A DNA stretch of 64,000 nt from Flectonema sp. DT1601 (GCA_964019425.1 OZ025828.1:744001-808000); one strand, 5' to 3'; positions 20,187-31,560 are shown, numbered from the stretch's first letter. A program made the numbers and translations. Notes: a model not told the origin generated them from the sequence alone.

Positions 20187-20879
20187 ATGGGAAGAGGAGG
20201 TGAAAGTCCACTCAGCAGCTGCGGTTTGAGCGATCCTGAGAGTGAGCGAAGTGAAATGAGATTAGTGTGTGCTGGTCTCAGTAGTTTTTGTGACATCAGA
20301 GGTGACAGAGGATGCTCACTGTTGGATGTGTCGTTTAACGAACTGAACGATTTTGAGGGTCTGTCAGACTTCACAAACCTTGAGACCCTCACTGTTGACA
20401 ACAACAACATTGTGAAGCTTGACAACATGCCACAACTTCTAAGGTTGAAGACTCTCTGGCTTAATAAGAACTCAATTACGAGTGTTGACGACGCTCTTGA
20501 AATACTTTCAACAGAAGTACCCAACATCGAGTACCTCTCTCTCCTTGGTAATCCTGGTTGTAAAACAGAAATGAATGGCTCCTCACAGTTAGAAGTAGAG
20601 CGTTACAGATTATATTGTATTTATAAACTACCAAAGTTAGTATTTCTCGACTCGTCTCCAGTTAGTGACAGTGAACGTCAGAATGCCATCAGCAGAGGAC
20701 AATACTTAAAAGTTGCTAAACCATCTGCTACAGTCTTATCCTCAACTACAGAAGTCCAGCCTAACAAACTCCTTGAAACTCAAACAAAGAAGGCGCAACC
20801 AACTTTTGGAAAGCAACGTAGATTCTACACTGGGAAGTTTTCTGAAGGGAATAGGTTCATCCGAGATGATGTACTGTAG
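20187..20879 (+). CDS. LRMDA-like leucine-rich-repeat protein
   Basis: The 230-aa product has SDS22-like leucine-rich repeats: LLDVSFNELNDFEGLSDFTN, LETLTVDNNNIVKLDNMPQ and LKTLWLNKNSITSVDDALE (about 50-115). A cap follows with IEYLSLLGNPGC and a YKLPKLVFLDSSPVSDSER segment (about 119-168) ending in RGQYLKVAKP. Order and wording match vertebrate LRMDA (C10orf11), a small LRR protein, including the IEYLSLLGN and LPxLxFLD signatures. SDS22-like LRRs mediate protein binding. Many flagellar LRRC proteins look similar, so a ciliary role is possible. The last 55 residues are basic and unmatched. Confidence 0.8.
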   Translation: MGRGGESPLSSCGLSDPESERSEMRLVCAGLSSFCDIRGDRGCSLLDVSFNELNDFEGLSDFTNLETLTVDNNNIVKLDNMPQLLRLKTLWLNKNSITSVDDALEILSTEVPNIEYLSLLGNPGCKTEMNGSSQLEVERYRLYCIYKLPKLVFLDSSPVSDSERQNAISRGQYLKVAKPSATVLSSTTEVQPNKLLETQTKKAQPTFGKQRRFYTGKFSEGNRFIRDDVL

Positions 20880-21048
20880 AGTAATCGAAAGATCTCTGAC
20901 GGTAGTTACATCATAGTACGTCGGTATGTCAACATAGTTGACTACCCACGATGAAGATATAAGTGAATTCTTACAATTCACTTGGGTCTGATATTTGTTC
21001 TATAGAAATCTTTTTGTTGCTGTTGATAAGCAGCTTCTTAGGATTTAC

Positions 21049-21093
21049 GTTTTTATTCTTTTTGTCAAGTTTAGCTTGAAAAAGAATAAAAAC
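21049..21093. repeat. Strong 20-bp inverted repeat (hairpin)
   Basis: GTTTTTATTCTTTTT at the left is the exact reverse complement of AAAAAGAATAAAAAC at the right. After one unpaired G, TCAAG/CTTGA continues the stem with a 5-nt loop (TTTAG). It lies 170 nt after the LRMDA-like gene, just before a poly(A) run. It could be a 3'-end or terminator structure, a small-RNA precursor or a remnant of a short inverted-repeat element. Confidence 0.7.
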
Positions 21094-21883
21094 AGAAGAA
21101 GGGGAAAAAAAAAAAAAAAAAAAAAAAAAATCTTCACATCAACAAGAATCGTGTGACAGTATTCTCGTGTGTCTTGTTGACATTTTTATTTATGTGATAT
21201 CTGGTTTCTTTCTCTACTACTTTCCAAGCTCCCCACTGCCCCCTCTTTTTTTTTTTTTTTGTTTTTTTTTTGTTTATAATTTGTCTGAGTGGCGTATTGT
21301 AAATGACTCTGTAGTCACTTGTGTCTGCGTTAATACTTCCCTTCCCTCATCACCTCTTTCAAAAAAATACTAAAAACTTGATCTGGTCACATCCGAAAGA
21401 ACTAGACAACTAAAAAGAACTATTTAAACCTGCGGAAGAGTTGGTCTTCAATGCTGCCAATGTTATTCATAATTTGGATAAGTTGTTATTTTTCTTTTTG
21501 ATTAAGAAGAGATTACATTCCACGGCATCAAAGTCGTTTATTCGATTGGCCACATGTCTTACGACACTTGTAATGTTTGATGGTGCATTTATTTGTTAAT
21601 TTTCCCCACCATGCAACATCGGATTTTCCAAGAACAGGGAAAAAGAGTGAAGTCTGGTGAGAAGGGAGTGAATTACAAAGAAACCATCAGGCAACGTGCA
21701 TCTGCCACAAAAGCAGTTGACGTAGATTGGGGAGGGGGAAAAAAAAGGAACGAAAAAATACTATTAAATAATAATGATTCTACGCGTGTCTTGTTGACTT
21801 CTTTTTTTGCAGCACACACCCGCTGCTCTCACTGTGCCTTTCTGTTGTGCTTCTACGTAGTACTACTACGAGGGGACAGTGCA

Positions 21884-22111
21884 ATGACTGTAGCGGAGCT
21901 ATTTGTTTTGTTTATTTCGTACTCACCGATTGTTGCAGCAGAATTGCTGTGTATCTGTTGTGTTTTCTTGTGTCTTAAATCCGGCGCAGTTATGATCATA
22001 AACTGCCTGTCATCTTACCTGATCCTTTTGCTATCATTTCTTGCTGAGATATGTGCCCAATTTTTGTGGTACTTCTCTAAAGCTTTTGGTAAGCCCACAG
22101 TACGATTATAA
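21884..22111 (+). CDS. Possible small multi-pass membrane protein or exon
   Basis: From ATG 21884 an ORF of 75 aa is strongly hydrophobic with about three membrane helices: LFVLFISYSPIVAAELLCI, CVFLCLKSGAVMIINCL and SYLILLLSFLAEICAQFLWY. The open frame extends upstream to about 21593. A good acceptor (TTCTTTTTTTGCAG, ending 21813) precedes it and a donor-like GTAAGC lies at 22089, so 21814-22088 could instead be an internal exon. No family was recognised. It could be a chance ORF in T-rich DNA, but it is not low complexity. Confidence 0.3.
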   Translation: MTVAELFVLFISYSPIVAAELLCICCVFLCLKSGAVMIINCLSSYLILLLSFLAEICAQFLWYFSKAFGKPTVRL

Positions 22112-22252
22112 TGCTTTGGACAACTGGGGATGAACGATCCTCAGTACTGTTCCAGAGTTTCTATTTTTAGTGGTATGGCACATATGGTCGTATTATAGAG
22201 AAAGATGTTATGGAATAAAAAAGATGTTTTATTTTTTCACCTTTACCCCACT

Positions 22253-22350
22253 GATTAACAACTACAAATATTTTTTCAGTCAAGTACTTGATATTAATTT
22301 TGTTTTTAATACCTAAAGTTGCTACTGTTCTGACATTGTCAGAGTTCCAC
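22253..22350. repeat. Dispersed repeat family 2, copy 1
   Basis: About 95 nt starting GATTAACAACTAC and including CAGTCAAG, ACTTGATATTAATTTTG and AATACCTAAAGTTG recur at 31456-31560 with a few changes. It lies just before SINE-like copy A. It has no coding potential. It could be part of a longer mobile element. Confidence 0.7.
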
Positions 22351-22396
22351 CCTCACTCCCAGATCATTTCTCTTTTATTTTTTTTTTTTTTTTTTA

Positions 22397-22530
22397 GTTG
22401 TTTTTCAACCTGTTAACCTCTGGAGAGCTACTTCCAACGAAGCTATAAAACTACAATCTTTGTGATTGGGTTCTTACTGATGCAGGCTACCCGGACCCCT
22501 CGTAATCAGTTCTGTATTTTGCTAACTAAC
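22397..22530 (+). repeat. SINE-like repeat, copy A
   Basis: This shares with copies B and C the order CAACCTGTT, GAAGCTATAAAA-CTACAATCT, GTGATTGG, ACTGAT...GGCTACCCGGACCCC...ATCAGT and a GCTAACTAAC end. This copy lacks much of the GGCTGGAAGT hairpin arm seen in copy C. The orientation given is the one in which the short tandem tail of copy C is 3'. Confidence 0.7.
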
Positions 22531-23540
22531 CAAGTGTTAAGAAGTGTCTTGTTCCGTGCGATATGTTAAAGAATTACAGCTCAGCAATTATCACTTTTCC
22601 CTTCACAAATCTATCACATTTGTTATTTAATATAATCATTCAGGAGGATGTTTTTTTTTTTTTTTTTTTTTTTTTTGGAGTTGGCCAAAACTAATTTATA
22701 TAAAATTGTAGAATAATAGTATTTCACTTGTACCCGCTGATTTCTCGAAACTCGTTTGTTGATTTACTTAATGTTATTACCAGCTACCTGGCTGCCCCGT
22801 GTGATAATCTTCCCCCCTACCAAAACATCTCTTCTTTTTTGTTCAGTTGCGGGTGTTAGTCTGCGAATGTAACCGAACTAGGAATATGAGATTGTTTAAT
22901 GTCGTATTCTTGTGGGAAAGGAGGGAAAAAAAAAAAAAAAAAATTGAAGGAAAACAGGAATGAAAAAATAAAAAAATTCCGAAAATTGTTTAGTCAGTTG
23001 TTTTTGTGTGCATTCTCTTCGTATTGAATGGCTAGAGGAGCGCGTGGCATCTCCGTGGTTAACGGTTATTATTATCGCTGCTGTACACAATTCTTGCCTC
23101 TCATTTTGTAGAGGTCTTCTTTTACTTTATGACGTTGTGTTTTTCGTGATGATTCTTATGACTCGAAAAGAGTGTGTCATTGTGTGTGTATTCAGTTATT
23201 AAAAACAAAAGCAACCCTGGACTGCAACCCACCTTTGTTACGTCGCATAGTCGGGAACAGAAAAGACCTAAAACTGACTGTCTCATTTGAGGTTCCTTTT
23301 GATTCTGTTCCTAATGGATAATTATTCGTGTTGCCGAAATTCTGGTACCCCCTCCATGTGCTTAGGACGATTAGAGTGAATGGCCTGGTCATGTTCCAGT
23401 CTCTTTATTTTCTTTCGTGGTATAGGGCATTAGGCACATGTGATTATTTCATGAAGAAGGTTTTAGATTTGGAATAGAAATAATTTCTTTTATATTTATT
23501 ACTCCCATCTCCGCCCCCCTGATCATTTCTTTCTTTTCTT

Positions 23541-23696
23541 TGTTGTTTTCAACCTGTTAGTCTGGGCAAGGTAGGCAGCTGGGAACTGATCATTCCAGCT
23601 GAAGCTATAAAAACACGATCTCTGTGATTGGATCCTCTACTGGCGCGGGTTACCCAGACCCCCTGCAGTCATCAGTTCTGGACTTGCTAACGAACT
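23541..23696 (+). repeat. SINE-like repeat, copy B
   Basis: Same element as copies A and C: CAACCTGTTAG, TCTGGGCAAGG, AGCTGG...CCAGCT inverted arms, GAAGCTATAAAA, GTGATTGGATCC, GGTTACCCAGACCCC, TCATCAGTTCTG, TTGCTAAC. About a quarter of its positions differ from copy C, so the insertions are not recent. Upstream flanks of copies A and B also share a GATCATTTCTTT segment. Confidence 0.7.
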
Positions 23697-25475
23697 TTTT
23701 ATTAATTGACTTTGTGAGCCTCGTACCAAATTGTTTTATCCGATCCAATTAGGAGGCCTCTTATCCCACATCAGTCATCATTATGTTCCTACAGTTAGTT
23801 TTGTCGTGTGAGTGTTATTAATGTTCAGATAGCTGTGGCCGTGCCACTGATGTAGTATTTCCGCATATTTCTTTTTTCAACTTTTAGTTTGTGTTGTACA
23901 ATCCATGGATTGATTGTTCGAGTGACTGCGATAAGTAACTCGCAAAGTGCTTTCGCAATATACGTAAGAGAAAAGCAACCATCAACAACACAACACGTTG
24001 TCAGGTTGCTTTCGTTTATCGTGAGGCTGGTTATTGCTGGATCTCTTTTTTTTTAAATTTTTTTTACTCTACTTTGGTTAAGTTTTTCTCTATGAAAACA
24101 GAGAAGGCAATATAAACACAATCGGACAAGGAAGCTGACAATAGCATATTGTTGTTTGGTATGCCGACGTTGTTGTTGTCTGGTAGCCTATGGAGTTAAC
24201 CCGATGCTCCTTAGTTTGCTGTATCAGAGATACACAGTACGCAATGTAGTGGACTTCCTTGTTGCAAACACATGCTAGCCCGATGGACATTGAGAAATCA
24301 GTCTTTTGAAATATGATATATCAGATTTATCAAAAAAACTAAAATGGAGTCCCCAGAACTTACTGATGAAGGCCTGAAATAGTAGAACAATTGTGTTTTT
24401 TTATAACTTTTCCCTTTTTTTTTATATTTTTGATTTAGTACACTGTGTTGTAACCTCATATTCTATAAAAAGAAGTTCTCTGGCTTGCCAAGCTACGACA
24501 TTAGTTATTTTGGTTCGATAAGTTGAACAAAAACCCTCCGAGTGATATTTTCGTTGAGTACGGTCTCTTGTCATATCCATCCGATAAAGGGTGAGACAAA
24601 AAGGGGGTAGAAACATTAACATAATCATCTGCGGACATTCGAGAGTTTTTTGCATTAAGGTAAATTAAACAATTCGTTTGTATATGTCAGCCTGTTTTAT
24701 AAGGGTCTCCGAGTGTTTATAGTTTTCTCTTTTTCTTATTCTCACAATCCTCTTCCCCCAACTGCCCGCTGTGAAATTTTGTTTATTGGTATTCTGTTTT
24801 TTGAATTTTTTAATTTTATGTTATTTTTTTTTTAAAATAAAATGGTTCGCACATTCCGAGGGGTTTCGGAATCTGAAAGAAAAAAAAAAAAAAAAAAAAA
24901 AAAACTTGAAAATGTAAAAAAAACAAGCACGTTTATGAAAATATTTGCGTAGCTTTTTTGCGTTACTGAATTCTGTAATGAATACGGTATTTGTGACCTC
25001 CAATGATTAGCATTATTAAAGAAGTAACATCCCTTTGTGAATTAGTGTAGTAGTTTAATAGTAGTTACGTGTCATAACGAGGCTATATGAGTTTACGGAA
25101 AAGGTTACTTTTTGTGGCAAGTGCTATGCAGAGATGGTTTTTTTTATTTTTACTCTCTTTATCCCCTACTTTTGTTTTTTTGCCCCTCTTTTTCTCAAAT
25201 CAGACATTATCTGTAATCTTCGTGATACTTTGTTCTTTATGTTGTTGTTTAGCATAGTTCATTTGCCCAAGTGCGAATCTTGTGGGGCTAGTGTAGCGTT
25301 TGTTATTTAGTTGAGATTTTCTTCGGTGATAATAAGAAAGTAAAGTCATGTTCTCAACAGCGCAGCAATAAATTATATTTGTGGTCTTGTCTGAGTAAGT
25401 GTGTTGGTTAAAGAGGTTTTTATTTTCATTTCTTCCCATCTCTTCAGATATTTCTGCATTCAAACCTCACCTAAA

Positions 25476-26444
25476 ATGCAGGCCAACCAAATGCTACTGC
25501 AGCAGGCTCTTCTCAACCAGGTACAGGTTGGTCAGATGATTGCTGCTCCAACTCAACCAATGTTTGTTTGTGTTCCTGGATCAAATGGTATTGGACAGGT
25601 AATGATGCCTGTTATGATTCAACAACAACTTCAGTTACCAAATCTGGTTGCACAAGTCCCACAGGTTGGTATCGTCCCATGTGTTGCACCTTCATTTCAG
25701 GGAGTTCAGGGAGGATTTCAAACAGTGCCTGGTCTTCAAGGTTCTATTATGACATCAAAGATTGACGAATGTGATTCAGACAGTGAAAGGGTCTCAAGAA
25801 GGATTTCTAACAATACCATCACAGCACTCAGTGATGACGCAGTGTCAACTACTTCAAAGGATACGATTGATGTTGTTCCTCCACTGAAATCTACTTCTGC
25901 AACACCAGTTTCAGGATTAGCTGGAGCCATTGCAAAACGTATCCGAGAACATGGAGTTGTTGATGTCATCGCTTCAGGAGTTGATGGATCAAATCAAGCA
26001 GTAAAGGCTATGGCATTAGCGAGGACATTTCTTGTTCAAGAAGGAAAGATGATTTCAGTACAACCAGAACAAGCTGATGACTGTGGAGGAATTCATATCA
26101 AGTTTCACTGTGAAGGAATCCTCAACGCAGAGAAGGAATGCGGAGATGAGCGCAAGTTAGATGTAATAATTAGAGTATCAGCTAACTCTGTTATTAGAAA
26201 GACTGCTGGTGCTATTGCAAAGTTAATTAGAGGACCTGGAAACAGTGGACAGACAATTGGAATATTAACAATGGGAGCTGAGTCAGTTGCAATCACTGCC
26301 CAGGCTGTAACAACAGCTAGGACTATGTTGGAACAAGACTATCTCGATATTACTTTCAATCCAAAATTCATTCACGTCAACGATGAGCGTTCTCTTCAAC
26401 CAAAACCCGCACTTCAACTCGCACTCAAAGTTATCAGAAAATAA
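25476..26444 (+). CDS. Protein with two SpoVS/Alba-like domains
   Basis: The start is ATG 25476, just after an acceptor-like TCTCTTCAG; the longer open frame upstream lacks plausible content. The 322-aa product has a Q, M and V-rich N-terminal 85 residues and an S/D-rich linker. It then has two domains resembling bacterial stage V sporulation protein S (Alba-like fold). The first, about 143-210, reads VSGLAGAIAKRIREHG...ASGVDGSNQAVKAMALAR. The second, about 228-300, reads VSANSVIRKTAGAIAKLIRG...LTMGAESVAITAQAVTTAR. The SpoVS hallmark is AGA(I/L)A..(I/L)RE.G, then G...NQA.KA.A.AR; the first domain fits well and the second is more divergent. Alba-type domains bind nucleic acid, so an RNA- or DNA-binding role is likely but inferred. 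Confidence 0.75.
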   Translation: MQANQMLLQQALLNQVQVGQMIAAPTQPMFVCVPGSNGIGQVMMPVMIQQQLQLPNLVAQVPQVGIVPCVAPSFQGVQGGFQTVPGLQGSIMTSKIDECDSDSERVSRRISNNTITALSDDAVSTTSKDTIDVVPPLKSTSATPVSGLAGAIAKRIREHGVVDVIASGVDGSNQAVKAMALARTFLVQEGKMISVQPEQADDCGGIHIKFHCEGILNAEKECGDERKLDVIIRVSANSVIRKTAGAIAKLIRGPGNSGQTIGILTMGAESVAITAQAVTTARTMLEQDYLDITFNPKFIHVNDERSLQPKPALQLALKVIRK

Positions 26445-29400
26445 ACCCAAAACTCTGTAATGTTCTTCACTGAAGAGAACCAGTCATATCCTACACAACG
26501 GGAATGGGGTAGCCATCTTTGAGCGCTACTTTCATTCCTTTTTGAAACAATTGGCCATACACACACTGGATAAAATAATTTGTTGAGTCCTTTAGAAGGT
26601 TGGCCGAATGGGAAGGAGGGTACCACCTTCATCAACGGGGGAAAAAAAGACCTTTTTTTGTGTGAATCACTTCAGTACATTTAGTTAGTAAAAATAGAAA
26701 ATATTATGTAATATATATTCTTGACTGATCTTTTCCGTTACGCATTTCTCAGGCTTTTTTAATCTCGCCGTTGTCACTGAGGGACTCAATGAATACACCA
26801 GTGGCAATATGTGAATTATTTTTCAAATTTCTTTTAAATTTAGTAGTAGGAATTCTTTATTCTTTTAGTTTTTATTCGATTCTTGTTGTTGGTTAAAGCC
26901 CTTAAATTGTGTTATGAAAAACTTCGAGTTCAGGTGAAGGGAACTGTTTTCTTCTTTCTAATTTACTACACTGGACATTTCTTTTTTTTTTTTTTTTTTT
27001 TTGGTGGGAGTTGATCTATTTTCTTTTGACCAACTCTCGGCTACCAACAGCAAGAGCTTCAAGAAAAAAAAAAAAAGAAGAAAAAATTAATTAATTGACG
27101 TTTCTCACACTGTTTTTCTCACACAGTGTAATGAACTTCTTTTAACGACATCTGTGAATATATAAAAACTTGTTTTTTTTTTTTAGGTCGAAAAAAAAAG
27201 TTACAGGAGATGGGAATTCATTAAAAAAAGGCCTAATAGCGTGTTATAATATTAATCAAATCATCTGATTGACCTTTTTTTTTTTTGCGTAATGTTTTTT
27301 AGAGTTTACTAATAAAAAAAAAAGGAATGAAAAAAAAAAACGAAGCAAAAAAAAAACAACCTCTCTCACCCCTTTCTTGAACGTAATATTATTTCTATTT
27401 ATATATCGCCATGCAACTCACAAAGTAGGTCTCACGATTTAAAATTTTTTCTCATTTGTTATCTATAATAAACAAACAAATTAAATTCACTCGTTCGCAT
27501 CTATGAGCTCTGTCACAAGATGTTTTCCTTTTCTTCCTTTTTTTTTAATATTCTCTACATATTTGCAGTGTAGGAGTCTACTTTTAGTTGCATTCAGCAC
27601 TTCTCGACCCAAGTCGTTTGTCGTGTTGATAAGTGAGAGTAATCCATACTAAACGATGTCGTGTAAAATCTTGTTTTAAAAGTTCGTTAGATGCTAACGT
27701 TAACAGTGGCTTCCAAATTCTTGTTTTCTTTTTCTTTTTTCATTGGAAGAAACGCTGAGTACGGGTGTCGTGCGATAATTTGATGAGACAAAAAAAGAGA
27801 TTTCCGTATTCTATCGAATTATTATTATTATTATTTATTTTATTTTATTTACTTTTTTTTTTTCCTTAAAAAGAAAAGGTAAGTGTAGGTCACATAGTCC
27901 TTTTCAAACACTGTCAATAAAAACAAGGCTGTATTGAGGATTAAACTTTTGATGAATTTTTGTTATAAACCAGTTTAGTCAGAGGGTAGTTGTGACCCAA
28001 GCACTCTCACTAAGATCTGATTAGTCGAAGGGACACTATGGGGTACCTTGGTATTTATTTGTTTACTGTTTTGGTTCGGTGGTGTTATCCCTCGAGAGTT
28101 TTTATGCTCTCCTAGGGAAGAGAAGACCAATTAAATTGTCAGCAGAATAAATTTAAAAAAAAAAAAAAAAAAAAGGTATTTACTGATACGTCTTGAAAAA
28201 GGTGGATTAGTGTTTGTCTATAAAGTATTATCAGATTCTACTTACCCGTAAAATTACTTTCTCAGCAGTTTTGTGTAGTTAATTAGATTGTGTTTTTTTT
28301 TATTTTATTTTATTTTATTTTTTATTATTAATCTGCTTTACACTATTCACTTCTCAAAACTTTCCTCTGTTATTTATTTATTATTTTTTTTTTGCTCTTT
28401 TTTATGTAGTCTGCAATCCTTCGCTGGGATGTTGGCAGTTTATCAGATCAACGAAGCGAAACATAATTCCATCAAGGATTGGATCTGGTGCTGTGGAATG
28501 AGCAACCCTTCCCCCCAACCCGCCTCACACTAATTAATATCTGAATTTCTTTCTTTCCATTGGTGACTTTTTTTTTTTTTTTTTTTTTTTACAGCAAAAA
28601 TTATAAAAATAACCTTAAAAAAAAGAAAGGTTAGTTAGTTAAGGTAAAGCCCATTTTTTCTGTGCAAGGGGAAAAAGGGTAAACTTCGATGAAACGCTCT
28701 CTTATGTGTCTCAGAGCCATTTTTCCCCCCTTGCAAACAAGAAACGATTTTTTTTCTTCCTCGAAAGCCATTATAAAGGCGATTCTTGGTGTTGGGGTTG
28801 AGAGGAAAAAGAATATCACGTACACGTTATCTTTCCTGTTCTCGTATCTGAATATTATTGAAGCAACCAACCCACGATTACGTGTGGGTTTTTTTCCCAA
28901 AGAGGGCTCAAGGCATATTTATTGTTTTATTCTTTTATCTCTCCGATATTACCGGGGCTCGTAAAATCGTGTTTTTTGTGTCCTTAGTAAAGTAAGTTAG
29001 AAGAGTCTCCCATTGTACAAATTAAAAAAAGAAAGAAAAAATTCCTTATTAGCCACACAAAGTATACGAAGTCATAAACTAGCCTATTCAGATATGTAAA
29101 TTATAAAATAATTAATGCGAGAGCAATTCTCTTAGTTCAAATGGCATCGCCGGATTAGTTGGCAAGCGACAGGAATTTTCACATGCAATTACCTCACGCG
29201 GTGCTGTTACCTCTCCTTTTTTTTTTCTTTTTTTTTTTAAATTCAATTTTTAATAATGGTTAATATTTTTTTTTTTCATTCTATTTATTTCACAAACCCC
29301 ACCCAGGGATGAAAGACGACAAAAAAAAAAAAGGAAAAAAAAAAAAAACAAGGTGAACAAAAATAGCGACAAGACAAAAGAAAAGAGAACAATAAACAAA

Positions 29401-30299
29401 AGAATAATCTACATTCCTTTCTTTCTTAATACTTTTACTTTATTCCACTGGTGGTATGATAGATCTGGACAGTCGTATCGGACGTCAAAATAGCACTCTG
29501 GTGATTCTCTCCTACTTTGTCTTTCCTTCAGAGGGGATAAAGTAGAGAAATACGGAAGAATACGGAACGACCTCAGCAATTACCCTTTCATGGGATAATA
29601 TTTTCAGACGCTAGTTTTTCTTTCATTATTTTGGTACCGCTGACTTTGATTTTTTAAGAGACAGATTTTTTATTTTTATTTATTTATTTATTTTTTTTTT
29701 TTATTTTCTCAAAACATACTGTTTTTTAATTGTAATGTTGATTGACTCCTCAAACGGAGCAAATCGTTATTATGCGCGTCAGAAATGTAAGGCGTGTATC
29801 ATGTAATCGATAATCTCGGTTGTGGGAGGTGTTTCTTTTTTCTCTCTTGCTAACTTCTGAATCCGAGAATACGTGATTAAGATTTTTTTTTTTTTTTTTT
29901 TTAAATTTTTTTTCTTGCTTTATAAGAAATAGTAGACGCATTAGTATTAATTAAAGCTTGCATTCTTTTAATAATAACATAATTTTACAGAAGACTTTCA
30001 TCCCTCTGGTTCTCCATAGATGTCCTTGCGAGAGGTAGGAACAAGTACAATTGTTTATTGATGCTTACTTACTTTCTATTTTCGTGGTTCTTTTTTTTTT
30101 TTTTTTTTTTTTTCCCCCCTGACTGAAATTTTGAATTTGGCAAATTGATAATATTGTAAATAAAAAAAAAAAAATAAAAAAAGCATCCAAACGTTGTTAA
30201 ACATCGGATGTGGATTGAGAAAAATTCAGTGTATGGTTAACAACGTAAGCGCGTTCAGCCACAATGAAGGAGCCTAATTATGTACTTGTCTCACTTCAT

Positions 30300-30412
30300 C
30301 AGTTGAATCATCAATCAAAGAAATCTTTCCTTGTCGAGAGAGGAATCAAATATCGAATCAACTTCCGATGATGGCGGCTTAGCACGTTGCTAATCTAATC
30401 TTTGATTTTTTT
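30300..30412 (+). ncRNA. Candidate structured RNA ending in a T run
   Basis: AATCAAAG (about 30313) pairs with CTTTGATT (about 30400), and an inner hairpin TTAGC-ACGTT-GCTAA lies at about 30378-30392. The outer stem runs into TTTTTTTT, which could end an RNA polymerase III transcript. CGATGATGG inside resembles a snoRNA C box (RUGAUGA) with one mismatch, but no matching D box is clear. No family was recognised; this is a weak call. Confidence 0.2.
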
Positions 30413-30929
30413 TTATTTTTTTTTTTATATCTACAAACCCATTGTACGGCAGAAAGAGAATTGTGGCAGCGTAGCTAACCTATTCCTTTATTAGGATATT
30501 GTACCGGTTGGCGCACAAAAGTGTGAGTAAAGAAAGTAAAAACCTTTTTTCCCCTTCTTATATACTGATGAGAGAGAATAGAGGTAAGAGGTATATGGAT
30601 TACTCTCGAAACCTAATAGTTACTTTAAAAGGCTAAGTTAAGCATCACCATAGTCACTGTGTCCTTAACAGATGTTAAACCATCGCTATGTTAACGCGAT
30701 ACAAAACAGTTGTTTACAAATTCAAACATTCATCCCTTCTTATTTAATTCTGTTTTGTAGATTTTCCATGATTAGGCAAACGTGTTCCTCCAGTTTTTTT
30801 TTTTTTTTAAAAATAAAAAAGAGAAAGCGAAAGAAAAGAAATTACTGATAAAATATAAAGTGGTCACTTCTTTTCCATTTTTCTTTTTTTTTTCTTTTTT
30901 TTAACTATGGTTACAGGCTGAAACAAAAG

Positions 30930-31106
30930 TTGTTTACAACCTGTTTAGCCTCTGGGCAAGGTGGAGGCTGGAAGTCGATCACTTCCAGCCAATACTATGA
31001 AACTACAATCTTCGCGATTGGGTCCTTACTGATGCGGGCTACCCAGACCCCTCGTAGTCATCAGTTTGTATTTTGCTAACTAAACTAAACTAAACTAAAC
31101 TAAACT
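30930..31106 (+). repeat. SINE-like repeat, copy C, with tandem AACTA tail
   Basis: This is the best preserved copy. It has a perfect 10-bp stem (GGCTGGAAGT / ACTTCCAGCC around CGATC), then CTACAATCTTCGCGATTGGGTCC, then an outer stem ACTGATG / CATCAGT enclosing GGGCTACCCAGACCCC. It ends in five or six tandem AACTA units (31077-31106), like the short tandem tails of many SINEs. TTAGCCTCTGGG and AGTCGATCACT weakly resemble pol III A and B boxes, so a tRNA origin is possible but unproven. Confidence 0.7.
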
Positions 31107-31226
31107 GAAACCGTTTTTTTAAAAAAAAAAAAAAAAAGCTGTTTGATTAGTAGTCATTTTTCAAAAATGGTAATAAATTAGTGATTCTTCTTTATACGAT
31201 TTTTAGTAATCCTCGCGGTATTGGCG

Positions 31227-31259
<33 letters not shown>

Positions 31260-31455
31260 TTGTTTGGAGTACTTTGTCACACCTCATCATGCTCTGTGTG
31301 TAGAGGATGGTTGTTTGTGCGAAACGAACACTATCAAACTGAATGTCTGTAAAATTAAGTTACCACACCTTTTTTTTTCCCTCTAAATTTCACCCCCCCA
31401 AAAAAATATAGTTTTCTCTTTTTATGTTTACTTGTTTCTAAACGTAATTTTCTTT

Positions 31456-31560
31456 GATTAACAACTACGAATATTTTTCAGTCAAGAACTTGATATTAAT
31501 TTTGTTTTTAATACCTAAAGTTGTTACTGTTTTTTACATTGTCAAAGTTTCACACCCCCC
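31456..31560. repeat. Dispersed repeat family 2, copy 2
   Basis: This matches 22253-22350 over about 95 nt with few substitutions (GATTAACAACTACGAATATT onward). It lies 350 nt after SINE-like copy C, whereas copy 1 lies directly before SINE-like copy A, so the two families are separate or have been rearranged. Confidence 0.7.

Larger units (their letters stand above)
20880..25475. other. 4.6 kb mostly noncoding interval
   Basis: This holds the hairpin at 21049, a candidate membrane-protein exon near 21.8-22.1 kb, two SINE-like copies and one copy of a second repeat, all listed separately. The rest is AT-rich with T runs (22377-22395, 22650-22676) and A runs (21105-21130, 22925-22942, 24880-24903). 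GTAAGTGTG (25395) and TCTCTTCAG (ending 25447) may bound a 5'-UTR intron of the next gene. Confidence 0.5.
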
